Of a DNA stretch of 64,000 bases, positions 44,609-52,086 are shown piece after piece. The position numbers were made by a program, and so were the translations under genes. The DNA is from Microbacterium marinum (lineage in GTDB: Bacteria; Actinomycetota; Actinomycetes; Actinomycetales; Microbacteriaceae). The stretch covers positions 2,046,001-2,110,000 of the forward strand of contig NZ_JACHMD010000001.1 of assembly GCF_014204835.1 (NCBI RefSeq). Reading direction: 5' to 3'. How positions within the stretch are numbered: the first letter of the stretch is position 1; every line of letters starts with the position of its first letter. The notes under the pieces are model-generated. The model was given only the letters and a program-made list of their open reading frames with translations, was not told the origin of the DNA and did not search any database.

Positions 44609-45877
44609 TCAGACCTTCGCGTCGGCCAGCGTGTAGCCGGCCTCGCCGTGCACGACCGTGTCGATGCCGGCGATCTCGTCTTCGTTCTTCACGCGGAAGC
44701 CGATCGTCTTCTCGATCGCGAAGCCGATGACGTAGGCCAGCACGAAGGAGTAGACGAGGACGGCGATCGCGGCGATGGCCTGCACGAGCAGCTGGGTGGC
44801 GTCGCCGCCCAGGAACAGGCCGGTGCCGTTAGCGAAGAAGCCGAGGTACAGCGTGCCGATAAGACCACCGACGAGGTGGATGCCCACCACGTCGAGCGAG
44901 TCGTCGAAGCCGAGCTTGAACTTCAGCTCGATGGCGAGTGCGCACACCGCACCGGCGATGATGCCGAGCAGGATCGCCCAGATCGGCTGGACCGACGCGC
45001 ACGCAGGGGTGATGGCGACCAGACCGGCGACGGCACCCGAGGCGGCGCCGACGGAGGTGGGCTTGCCGTCCTTGATCTTCTCGACGACGAGCCAGGCGAG
45101 CAGAGCTGCCGCGGGAGCCGCGATCGTGTTGATGAAGGCGAGAGCGGCGGTGCCGTCAGCGGCGAGCTCGGAGCCCGCGTTGAAGCCGAACCATCCGAAC
45201 CACAGCAGACCGGCGCCCAGGAGGACGAAGGGCGGGTTGTGGGGGACGTGGACGCCCTTCTGGAAGCCGACGCGCTTGCCGAGCACCAGAGCCAGCGCGA
45301 GGGCAGCTGCACCCGCGTTGATGTGGACGGCCGTGCCACCGGCGAAGTCGATCGCGCCGACGCCGAAGGTCTCCTGGAGACCGTGGGTGATCCATCCGCC
45401 GTAGGCGAACGAGCCGTCATCAGCGAGCCCGAAGTTGAAGACCCAGCTGGCGACGGGGAAGTAGACGATCGTCGCCCAGACGCCCGCGAAGAGCATCCAT
45501 GCACCGAACTTGGCGCGGTCGGCGATGGCGCCCGAGACGAGCGCGACCGTCAGGATCGCGAAGGTCGCCTGGAAGCACACGAAGGCCATCGGCGGGTAGG
45601 CCGCGTCCTCCGGGGTCTCCAGGAGGCTGTTCAGGCCGATCGCCGACCAGTCGATCGCCCACGGTGCCAGGGTGCCCTCAGCGCCCGGGAATGCGATCGC
45701 GTAGCCGAAGACGACCCACAGGACGCCGATGAGACCGAGAGCGCCGAAGCTCAGCATCATCATGCTGATCACGCTCTTGGCCTTGACGAGGCCGCCGTAG
45801 AAGAACGCCAGGCCAGGCGTCATCAGCAGGACGAATGCGGCCGCGATGAGTATGAATGCGGTGTTGCCTTGATCCAT
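44609..45877 (-). CDS. amt: Ammonium transporter
   Basis: Amt/MEP/Rh channel-type transporter conducting ammonium across the membrane. The 422-residue protein has eleven hydrophobic segments and the two pore histidines in FAGGTAVHINAGAAAL and DVVGIHLVGGLIGTLYLG. The N-terminus is MDQGNTAFILIAAAFVLLMT without an obvious signal peptide. The C-terminal tail is short (FRVKNEDEIAGIDTVVHGEA), the part that contacts PII proteins in the family. No glnB/glnK gene is adjacent. Two GlnR-like boxes lie upstream. Confidence 0.95.
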   Translation of the reverse strand: MDQGNTAFILIAAAFVLLMTPGLAFFYGGLVKAKSVISMMMLSFGALGLIGVLWVVFGYAIAFPGAEGTLAPWAIDWSAIGLNSLLETPEDAAYPPMAFVCFQATFAILTVALVSGAIADRAKFGAWMLFAGVWATIVYFPVASWVFNFGLADDGSFAYGGWITHGLQETFGVGAIDFAGGTAVHINAGAAALALALVLGKRVGFQKGVHVPHNPPFVLLGAGLLWFGWFGFNAGSELAADGTAALAFINTIAAPAAALLAWLVVEKIKDGKPTSVGAASGAVAGLVAITPACASVQPIWAILLGIIAGAVCALAIELKFKLGFDDSLDVVGIHLVGGLIGTLYLGFFANGTGLFLGGDATQLLVQAIAAIAVLVYSFVLAYVIGFAIEKTIGFRVKNEDEIAGIDTVVHGEAGYTLADAKV

Positions 45878-45967
45878 CTCGAAGGGATACCTCTCTGCAG
45901 GGACGCAGGTGTAGCGTCGGGTGTCCCCAGTGTCGAGGCCTCCAGTTTCCCGAGCGGGCGCTCACGT

Positions 45968-46014
45968 GTTTCCGTTCGGTTACGAGGGGACCTGCACGGT
46001 AAACATCAGGTTTC
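45968..46014 (-). promoter_or_regulatory. GlnR-like boxes upstream of amt
   Basis: Read on the minus strand, GTAAC-N6-GAAAC (45983-45968) matches the GlnR a-site/b-site consensus exactly. A second pair, GAAAC-N6-TTTAC (46014-45999), matches in b-a order. They sit 91-137 bp upstream of amt. Binding is inferred from the consensus; no glnR gene is in the window. Confidence 0.6.
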
Positions 46015-46043
46015 GGCGCGCTCCCGACTCCCCCCGCAGAGGC

Positions 46044-47078
46044 TCAGGAGTGGGTGAGAGCGACCAGACGCGAGACCGCGCGGAGGTACTTCTTCCGGTA
46101 TCCGCCGGCCAGCATCTCTTCGCCGAACACCTGATCCAGGGGCGCGCCCGTCGCTCGCACCGGGATCTGCGCGTCGTAGGCGCGGTCGACGAACGCCACG
46201 AACCTGAGCGCCGCGGACTGGTCGTCGAAGGGAGTCACGTCGCGCAGGCCGATCTGACCGATCCCCTCGATCAGACGGATGTACCTCGACGGGTGGACAG
46301 TCGCCAGGTGGCGCACGAGGGTGCCGAAGTCATCGTCGGATGCGGAACGCGACGATGCGGCATCCGCCATCTCGCTCTCGTACTCCGTCGCATCCAGCAC
46401 CACCGCGTGACCGTCGACGGCGCGCTGGCGGTAGTCGGTGCCGTCGATGCGGATGGTCTGGAAGTGCTCGGCCATCGCGTGGATCTCGCGGAGGAAGTCC
46501 TGCGCGGCGAATCGGCCCTCGCCCAGCGCGTTCGGCGGCGTATTCGACGTCGCTGCCAGTTTCGTCCCGGTCGGCACGAGCTCCGCGATGAGTCGGGTCA
46601 TCACCATGGTGTCGCCCGGGTCGTCGAGCTCGAACTCGTCGATGCAGAGCAGGTCGGCCCCGCGGAACAGCTCCACGGTCTTCTGATAGCCCATGGCCCC
46701 CACGAGCGCGGTGTACTCGATGAACGAGCCGAAGTACTTCCGGCGTGCCGGCATTGCGTGGTAGATCGACGCCAGCAAGTGCGTCTTGCCGACGCCGAAT
46801 CCGCCGTCGAGGTAGACCCCGGGCTTCATCTGCGGCTCGCGCTTCGCCCTGCGGAACAGACCGCCCCGGGCGGGAGCCGACGCCGAGGCGCCGCCGCTGA
46901 ATCGCACGAGGAGATCCTTCGCCTCCTGCTGTGACGGGTAGTTCTCGTCGACGCGGTACGACTCGAAGGTCGCCCCGTCGAACTGCGGGGGCGGGACGAG
47001 CGCGGCGACCATCTCGGCGCCGCTGACCTGGGGGTGGCGATCGCTCAGGTGGGCGATTCCGGCAGGAGCGAGGGACAC
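46044..47078 (-). CDS. zapE: Cell division protein ZapE (AFG1-like ATPase)
   Basis: A 344-residue P-loop ATPase of the AFG1/ZapE family. It has PPPQFDGATFESYRVDENYP, Walker A DGGFGVGKTHLLASIYH, Walker B LLCIDEFELDDPGD, LAATSNTPPNALGEGRF and VAFVDRAYDAQIPV. In Escherichia coli ZapE acts at the divisome; in actinobacteria the role is not established. The start is GTG 47078, 6 nt after TAGGGT (leaderless). Confidence 0.92.
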   Translation of the reverse strand: MSLAPAGIAHLSDRHPQVSGAEMVAALVPPPQFDGATFESYRVDENYPSQQEAKDLLVRFSGGASASAPARGGLFRRAKREPQMKPGVYLDGGFGVGKTHLLASIYHAMPARRKYFGSFIEYTALVGAMGYQKTVELFRGADLLCIDEFELDDPGDTMVMTRLIAELVPTGTKLAATSNTPPNALGEGRFAAQDFLREIHAMAEHFQTIRIDGTDYRQRAVDGHAVVLDATEYESEMADAASSRSASDDDFGTLVRHLATVHPSRYIRLIEGIGQIGLRDVTPFDDQSAALRFVAFVDRAYDAQIPVRATGAPLDQVFGEEMLAGGYRKKYLRAVSRLVALTHS

Positions 47079-47084
47079 TCCTCA

Positions 47085-47094
47085 ACCCTAACCT
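47085..47094. promoter_or_regulatory. Overlapping divergent -10 boxes (zapE / RibD-C gene)
   Basis: ACCCTAACCT contains TAGGGT on the minus strand (47090-47085), 6 nt before the zapE GTG, and TAACCT on the plus strand (47089-47094), 17 nt before GTG 47112. The two hexamers share 2 bp. Confidence 0.5.
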
Positions 47095-47111
47095 CGTGCG
47101 AGGATGACGAC

Positions 47112-47810
47112 GTGTGGGTCACCGAGGTCGTGCCGTCGTCCGGAGAGAGAGTGGATGCCGCGTCCGCGTCGGGCCGCGAGTGGCTCACGGCGCGATATCG
47201 GCGCGGAGACTCCGCATACGTGCGCCTCAACATGATCACAACGCTGACCGGCAGTGCTGTCGGGTCGGACGGGACGAGTGAGACGCTGACCAACCGGGTC
47301 GACCGGACCATCCTCGGCGTGATCCGCTCCGAGGCTGATGTCGTCGTCGTCGGCGCCCAGAGCGTCCGGGCCGAGGGGTACGTCGTGCCGCGACGCGCCC
47401 ACCTCGCCGTCGTCTCTCGCACCGGCGACCTCACCGGTCACCGACTCGACGTCAGCGCGGAGGCCGAGGCGCGCGTTCTCCTCCTCCTGCCGGCGGGCGT
47501 CACCCCTCGGAACGTCCCCGCCGGTGCGAGTGTCATCCACCTGTCCGGAACGCGCGATCTGCAACCGTCCGAGATCGTCACTGCGCTGACCGAACGCGGG
47601 ATGCCGCGCATCGTCTGCGAAGGCGGACCCGATCTGGCGTCTCGCTTCGCCCAGGCGGGGGTCATCGACGAGTACTGCGTCACCTCCGCGCCGGTCCTCG
47701 CGCCGGCGTCAGCGCCCTTCCTGTCCGTGGGCGCAGATGTCGGCCTCGCGGTCGACGGCATGCTCGTCGACGACGCGGGTTTCAGTTACCTTCGCCTGCG
47801 GCGCCGGTGA
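47112..47810 (+). CDS. RibD C-terminal domain (dihydrofolate reductase-like) protein
   Basis: A 232-residue protein of the RibD-C/bacterial pyrimidine reductase family. It shows YVRLNMITTLTGSAVGSDG, ILGVIRSEADVVVVGAQSVR, and MPRIVCEGGPDLASRFAQAG with EYCVTSAPVLA, which form the NADPH and substrate sites in RibD. It lacks the deaminase domain and lies away from any riboflavin gene, so the substrate is unknown. GTG 47112 has GAGGA 7 nt upstream. Its last 29 bp overlap the convergent hydrolase gene. Confidence 0.85.
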   Translation: MWVTEVVPSSGERVDAASASGREWLTARYRRGDSAYVRLNMITTLTGSAVGSDGTSETLTNRVDRTILGVIRSEADVVVVGAQSVRAEGYVVPRRAHLAVVSRTGDLTGHRLDVSAEAEARVLLLLPAGVTPRNVPAGASVIHLSGTRDLQPSEIVTALTERGMPRIVCEGGPDLASRFAQAGVIDEYCVTSAPVLAPASAPFLSVGADVGLAVDGMLVDDAGFSYLRLRRR

Positions 47811-49002
47811 TCCCGACTCGGTCCAGCCACGTGCGGATCGACGCGGTCCAGCGCTCCTCGTCGTAGTTCCACAGTTTGGTGTGGCGAGCGGTGTCGAACT
47901 CGTCGAACTCGACGATGTCGGGGCGGGCCGCGGCGAGAGCGCGCGACGCCGAGACCGGCACGAAGTCGTCGCCGCTGCTGTGGAGCAGCAGGACCGGGTG
48001 GACCAGCTCCCCCGCTCGGGCCACGAGGTCGAGCCGATCGAGCGGGATGGCGACATCGGCGCCGGTGATCGTGCGCGCCCATCGACGCTGCAGAGCGTCC
48101 AGCGCGAGACGCGTGAGCGGCGCGGGCACCCCGATCTCGCCGGCCTGGTGCATCAGGACTCGTCGCCAGTCGATGACGGGCGAGTCGAGCACGACACCCG
48201 CGATGCGATCTCGATGCGCGGAGTTCAGCGCGGCCTGGAGGACGATCGCGCCGCCCATCGACCACCCCATGAGCACGACTCGCCGCGCGCCGCGCTGGAG
48301 GGCGAAATCGATCGCCCGGTCGACGTCGCGCCATTCCGTCGCCCCGAGCGCGTACGTCCCGCCACGGGTGCGCGGAGCCTCACCGTCGTTGCGGTAGGAG
48401 ACGAGGAGAGAGGTCACGCCTGCACTGCGGAACACCGGCACGGCGCGCAGACTCTCGGATCGCGTCGTCCCTCGGCCGTGCACGTGGATTGCCCAGACAT
48501 CGGTCTCCGACGCTGCCGGGAACAGCCACGCGGGGCACGGACCGACAGCGGCGGGGACGACTTCGGAGGTGTGCGGCACGTGCAGCTCGTCCGGCGAGCT
48601 GTAGTACCAGCCGCTGAAGGCGGCCTCTGCGGCGAGGCGGTCCTCGGAGCCGATCTCGGTGAGGAGCTTCCGGGTGACGCTCGCCTCGTCGGCCGCCAGC
48701 ACGGTGCCGATCTTGACGTAGTCCTGCGTGCCCGAGGTGAACAGTCCGTAGCGCCCCGGCAGGACCGTGTCGGCGGTGCGGTTCACGGTGATGGTCTGCG
48801 CCGCCGTGTCCACGTCGAGGAGGCGGAGATCGGCGATGCGGGGAGCCGGGACCACGACGCGCCGCGCCACCCGGCCGGCCAGGAGTGCCATCACCCCGGT
48901 CACGCTCAGCAGGGCGGTCGCGAGGGCGACCACGACCCCGCCGACGGCGGCAACCGTGAAGGGTGGGGCGCCCTCGGGAACGGCGCGCCTGGAAGCCATC
49001 AT
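47782..49002 (-). CDS. Membrane-anchored alpha/beta hydrolase
   Basis: A 406-residue protein with an N-terminal transmembrane helix (about 16-42) and an alpha/beta hydrolase domain. The nucleophile elbow is GWS249MGG; the likely acid is in LLHSSGDDFVPVS and the His in DTARHTKLWNYD. A region with VHGRGTTRSESLR supplies the oxyanion loop. Similarity is to serine aminopeptidase/acyl esterase types; the substrate is unknown. Divergent from the DUF3000 gene with overlapping -10 boxes, and convergent with the RibD-C gene. Confidence 0.85.
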   Translation of the reverse strand: MMASRRAVPEGAPPFTVAAVGGVVVALATALLSVTGVMALLAGRVARRVVVPAPRIADLRLLDVDTAAQTITVNRTADTVLPGRYGLFTSGTQDYVKIGTVLAADEASVTRKLLTEIGSEDRLAAEAAFSGWYYSSPDELHVPHTSEVVPAAVGPCPAWLFPAASETDVWAIHVHGRGTTRSESLRAVPVFRSAGVTSLLVSYRNDGEAPRTRGGTYALGATEWRDVDRAIDFALQRGARRVVLMGWSMGGAIVLQAALNSAHRDRIAGVVLDSPVIDWRRVLMHQAGEIGVPAPLTRLALDALQRRWARTITGADVAIPLDRLDLVARAGELVHPVLLLHSSGDDFVPVSASRALAAARPDIVEFDEFDTARHTKLWNYDEERWTASIRTWLDRVGITGAAGEGN

Positions 49003-49011
49003 GGTCCGCTC

Positions 49012-49021
49012 ATTCTAGTCT
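49012..49021. promoter_or_regulatory. Overlapping divergent -10 boxes (hydrolase / DUF3000)
   Basis: ATTCTAGTCT holds TAGAAT on the minus strand (49017-49012) for the hydrolase gene and TAGTCT on the plus strand (49016-49021), which is 6 nt before GTG 49028 of the DUF3000 gene. The gap between genes is 25 bp. Confidence 0.5.
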
Positions 49022-49027
49022 GTCGAG

Positions 49028-49612
49028 GTGACCGATCCCGCGGGCGCCTCGCCTGCTTTCCTCGCCGCCGGCGACGCCCTGCGCGCGCTCGCCTTCCGCG
49101 ATGACTTCGTCGTCCGAGAGATCCCGGCGCCCGGCGCACTGGCCCCGGAGGCGATCGCCTTCGCCGGAGACGTGCGCCCCGAGGACCACGGTGTCGACTC
49201 CCCGTTCGGAACGGGACGGATCGTCATCCTGCATGATCCCGACGAACCGGAGGCATGGGGAGGCCCGTGGCGGATCGTCTGCTTCGCGCAGGCGCCGCTC
49301 GAACCTGAGATCGGCACGGATCCTCTCCTCGCCGACGTCGCCTGGTCGTGGTTGGTGGATGCCCTCGCCGCCCGCGGGGCGACGTTCCACGCGGCATCCG
49401 GCACGGCGACGAAGACCCTGTCCAAGGGCTTCGGCACCCTCGCGTCCGAGGGAGACGGGGCGCAGATCGAGCTCCGCGCATCGTGGTCGCCCGATGGAGA
49501 GGTCACACGTCATATGGATGCCTGGGCGGAGCTGGTCTGCATGTTGGCCGGCTTGCCGCCCGGGTCGGAGAACATCGCCGTGTTCGGCGGACAGCGGAGT
49601 GCACGTGGCTGA
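49028..49612 (+). CDS. DUF3000 family protein
   Basis: A 194-residue actinobacterial protein of unknown function. Recognisable stretches are FLAAGDALRALAFRDDFVVR, ASGTATKTLSKGFGTLASEG and RHMDAWAELVCMLAGLPPGS. No transmembrane segment. The start is GTG 49028 (leaderless geometry). It overlaps the RNase D gene start; the DUF3000-RNase D pairing is conserved in actinobacteria and suggests a functional link in RNA metabolism, not demonstrated here. Confidence 0.9.
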   Translation: MTDPAGASPAFLAAGDALRALAFRDDFVVREIPAPGALAPEAIAFAGDVRPEDHGVDSPFGTGRIVILHDPDEPEAWGGPWRIVCFAQAPLEPEIGTDPLLADVAWSWLVDALAARGATFHAASGTATKTLSKGFGTLASEGDGAQIELRASWSPDGEVTRHMDAWAELVCMLAGLPPGSENIAVFGGQRSARG

Positions 49613-50801
49613 ATACGACGTCATCGCAGATCAGGAAGGGACGTCGGCGGCAGCCGCGGCACTGGCCGCAGGGCACGGGCCCGTCGCGGTCGATGTGGAA
49701 CGCGCGTCCGGGTTCCGCTATTCGCAGCGCGCCTACCTCATCCAGGTCTTCCGCCGCGGTGCGGGTGTGTTCCTCTTCGACCCGCCTGCGATCGGCGACC
49801 TCTCCCCCCTGCAACAGGCGATCGGCGAAGAGGAGTGGGTCCTCCACGCCGCCAGCCAAGACCTCCCGTCGCTGCGCGAGGACGGGCTCGAACCTCCGCG
49901 GATCTTCGACACCGAGCTGGCGTCGCGTCTCCTGGGACACGATCGCGTCGGGCTCGGGGCCGTTGTCGAACACACGCTCGGCATCACCCTCGCGAAGGCG
50001 CACAGCGCGGCCGACTGGTCGACGAGACCACTCCCCCAATCGTGGCTCGAGTATGCCGCGCTCGACGTCCTGCACCTCGTTGACGTGCGCGACGCCCTGG
50101 TGGCCGAGCTCGAAGAGCAGGACAAATCCGCCCTCGCCGCGGAGGAGTTCGAGGCCGTGCGCACTCGTGCACCCAAGCCCGCACGGGAAGAGCCCTGGCG
50201 CCGCCTCAGCGGACTCCACAGTGTCCGCGGCCGCCGCTCGCTCGCCATCGCGAGAGCGCTGTGGACGGCGCGGGAGGAACTCGCCCAGCAGGAGGACGTC
50301 TCACCGGGTCGGCTCGTCCCGGACCGTTCGCTGGTCGCCGCCGTGGCGGCCAACCCCGCCACGAAGAGCGATCTCGCTCGCGTGAAGGAGTTCACCGGGC
50401 GCGCCAGCAGAAGCCAGCTCGATCGCTGGTGGGACGCCATCGAAGCAGGGCGGGCCGATCCCGCACTCCCCTCGGAGCGAGGCTCGGGCGATGGGATGCC
50501 GCCACCCCGCGCGTGGGCGGATCGCAACGCCCCGGCTGACGCTCGCCTGAAGTCGGCGCGTCCGGCCGTGGAGGCGGTCGCGGCGGAGCTGAACATGCCG
50601 ACCGAGAACCTGCTGACCCCCGACACGCTCCGACGCGTCGCGTGGAATCCGCCCGCGGAGATCACCCCGGAAACGATAGCCGCAGCACTCGCGGAGTGGG
50701 GCGCGCGGCCGTGGCAGATTGCACGGACCGCACAGGTCATCACCGCCGCGTTTGTGGAATCCGTCAACGCCCGGACCGACGGCGACGAACCGGCTTCGTA
50801 G
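49605..50801 (+). CDS. rnd: Ribonuclease D-like 3'-5' exonuclease with HRDC domain
   Basis: A 398-residue protein. Residues 1-170 are a DEDD exonuclease: motif I GPVAVDVERASGF, motif II AASQDLPSL, and motif III LEYAALDVLHLVDVRD. An HRDC domain follows (about 205-285; LWTAREELAQQEDVSPGRLV), then a second helical region. The enzyme trims structured RNA such as tRNA precursors in E. coli. GTG 49605 was taken as start; GTG 49599 is also possible. It overlaps the DUF3000 stop. Confidence 0.9.
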   Translation: MAEYDVIADQEGTSAAAAALAAGHGPVAVDVERASGFRYSQRAYLIQVFRRGAGVFLFDPPAIGDLSPLQQAIGEEEWVLHAASQDLPSLREDGLEPPRIFDTELASRLLGHDRVGLGAVVEHTLGITLAKAHSAADWSTRPLPQSWLEYAALDVLHLVDVRDALVAELEEQDKSALAAEEFEAVRTRAPKPAREEPWRRLSGLHSVRGRRSLAIARALWTAREELAQQEDVSPGRLVPDRSLVAAVAANPATKSDLARVKEFTGRASRSQLDRWWDAIEAGRADPALPSERGSGDGMPPPRAWADRNAPADARLKSARPAVEAVAAELNMPTENLLTPDTLRRVAWNPPAEITPETIAAALAEWGARPWQIARTAQVITAAFVESVNARTDGDEPAS

Positions 50802-50873
50802 GTTCGACCCAACCGATTTTCACCGTGGAACCGCCTCTCTAGGCTGGGTGAGAACCCAATCATTGGAGGCAGT

Positions 50874-52076
50874 GTGGCCGAGCTTTCGGACGTCTACTTC
50901 GTCGACGGAATGCGGACCCCTTTCGGGCGCGCCGGCGAGAAGGGCATGTACTGGAACACCCGCGCCGATGACCTCGCCGTCAAGGCGACCATCGGCCTGA
51001 TGGAACGGAACCCGTCGGTTCCCGCTGAGCGCGTCGACGACGTCGCGATCGCCGCGACGAGTCAGACCGGCGAGCAGGGCCTCACCCTCGGGCGCTCCGT
51101 CGCGATCCTCGCAGGACTCCCCCAAACCGTTCCCGGCTTCGCCATCGACCGGATGTGCGCGGGCGCGATGACCAGCGTCACGACCATGGCCGGTTCCATC
51201 GGCGTCGGGATGTACGACGTGGCTCTGGCGGGCGGCGTCGAGCACATGGGCCACTACCCCATCGGCGGGAACGCCGACCCGAACCCCCGGTTCGTCGCGG
51301 AGAAGATGGTGGACCCGGGCGCGCTGAATATGGGCGTCACGGCGGAGCGCATCTTCGACCGATTCCCGCAGCTCACGAAGGAGCGCTCCGACCGATTCGG
51401 CATGCTGAGCCAGCACAAGGCGCAGGCCGCGTATGACGCCGGCAAGTTCCAGCCCGACCTCGTGTCTGTGGCCGTGAAGGATGCCGCCGGCGCGTGGGGC
51501 CTCGCCACGGAGGATGAGGGCCGTCGCCCGCAGACCACCATGGAGGACCTCGCCGCACTGAAGACGCCGTTCCGTCCGCACGGTCGCGTCACCGCCGGCA
51601 CCTCCTCCCCCCTCACCGACGGCGCAACGATGTCGCTCCTCGCCGGCGGCGGCGCCGTCAAGGAGCTGGGCCTCAAGCCCAAGATGCGCCTCGTCTCGTA
51701 CGCCTTCGCCGGCGTTCAGCCCGAGATCATGGGCATCGGTCCGATCCCCTCGACCGAGAAGGCCCTCAAGAAGGCCGGGCTCACCATCGACGACATCGGC
51801 CTGTTCGAGCTCAACGAAGCCTTCGCGGTCCAGGTCATCTCGCTGCTCGACCACTTCGGCATCGCCGACGACGACCCGCGTGTCAACCAGTGGGGCGGGG
51901 CGATCGCGCTCGGTCACCCGCTGGCGGCATCCGGTGTCCGCCTGATGATCCAGCTCGCGGCGCAGTTCGCGGAGCGTCCCGACGTCCGCTACGGCCTCAC
52001 CGCCATGTGCGTGGGTCTCGGTCAGGGCGGCTCGGTCATCTGGGAGAACCCCCACTACAACGGCAAGAAGAAGTGA
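50874..52076 (+). CDS. fadA: Acetyl-CoA acyltransferase (thiolase)
   Basis: Last step of fatty-acid beta-oxidation: thiolytic release of acetyl-CoA. The 400-residue thiolase has the acyl-accepting C95 in DRMCAGAMTSV, GGVEHMGHYP, the catalytic His in GGAIALGHPLAASG, and the second Cys in TAMCVGLGQGG. The start is GTG 50874 behind GGAGG; a TAGGCT -10 lies about 37 nt upstream. Ten nt separate it from fadB, so they form a trifunctional-type pair. Confidence 0.95.
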   Translation: MAELSDVYFVDGMRTPFGRAGEKGMYWNTRADDLAVKATIGLMERNPSVPAERVDDVAIAATSQTGEQGLTLGRSVAILAGLPQTVPGFAIDRMCAGAMTSVTTMAGSIGVGMYDVALAGGVEHMGHYPIGGNADPNPRFVAEKMVDPGALNMGVTAERIFDRFPQLTKERSDRFGMLSQHKAQAAYDAGKFQPDLVSVAVKDAAGAWGLATEDEGRRPQTTMEDLAALKTPFRPHGRVTAGTSSPLTDGATMSLLAGGGAVKELGLKPKMRLVSYAFAGVQPEIMGIGPIPSTEKALKKAGLTIDDIGLFELNEAFAVQVISLLDHFGIADDDPRVNQWGGAIALGHPLAASGVRLMIQLAAQFAERPDVRYGLTAMCVGLGQGGSVIWENPHYNGKKK

Positions 52077-52086
52077 GACGGCCGCG

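Noticed and set aside
47112..47810. Riboflavin biosynthesis gene ribD.
   Set aside because: Only the reductase-like C-terminal domain is present, without the deaminase domain or rib neighbours.
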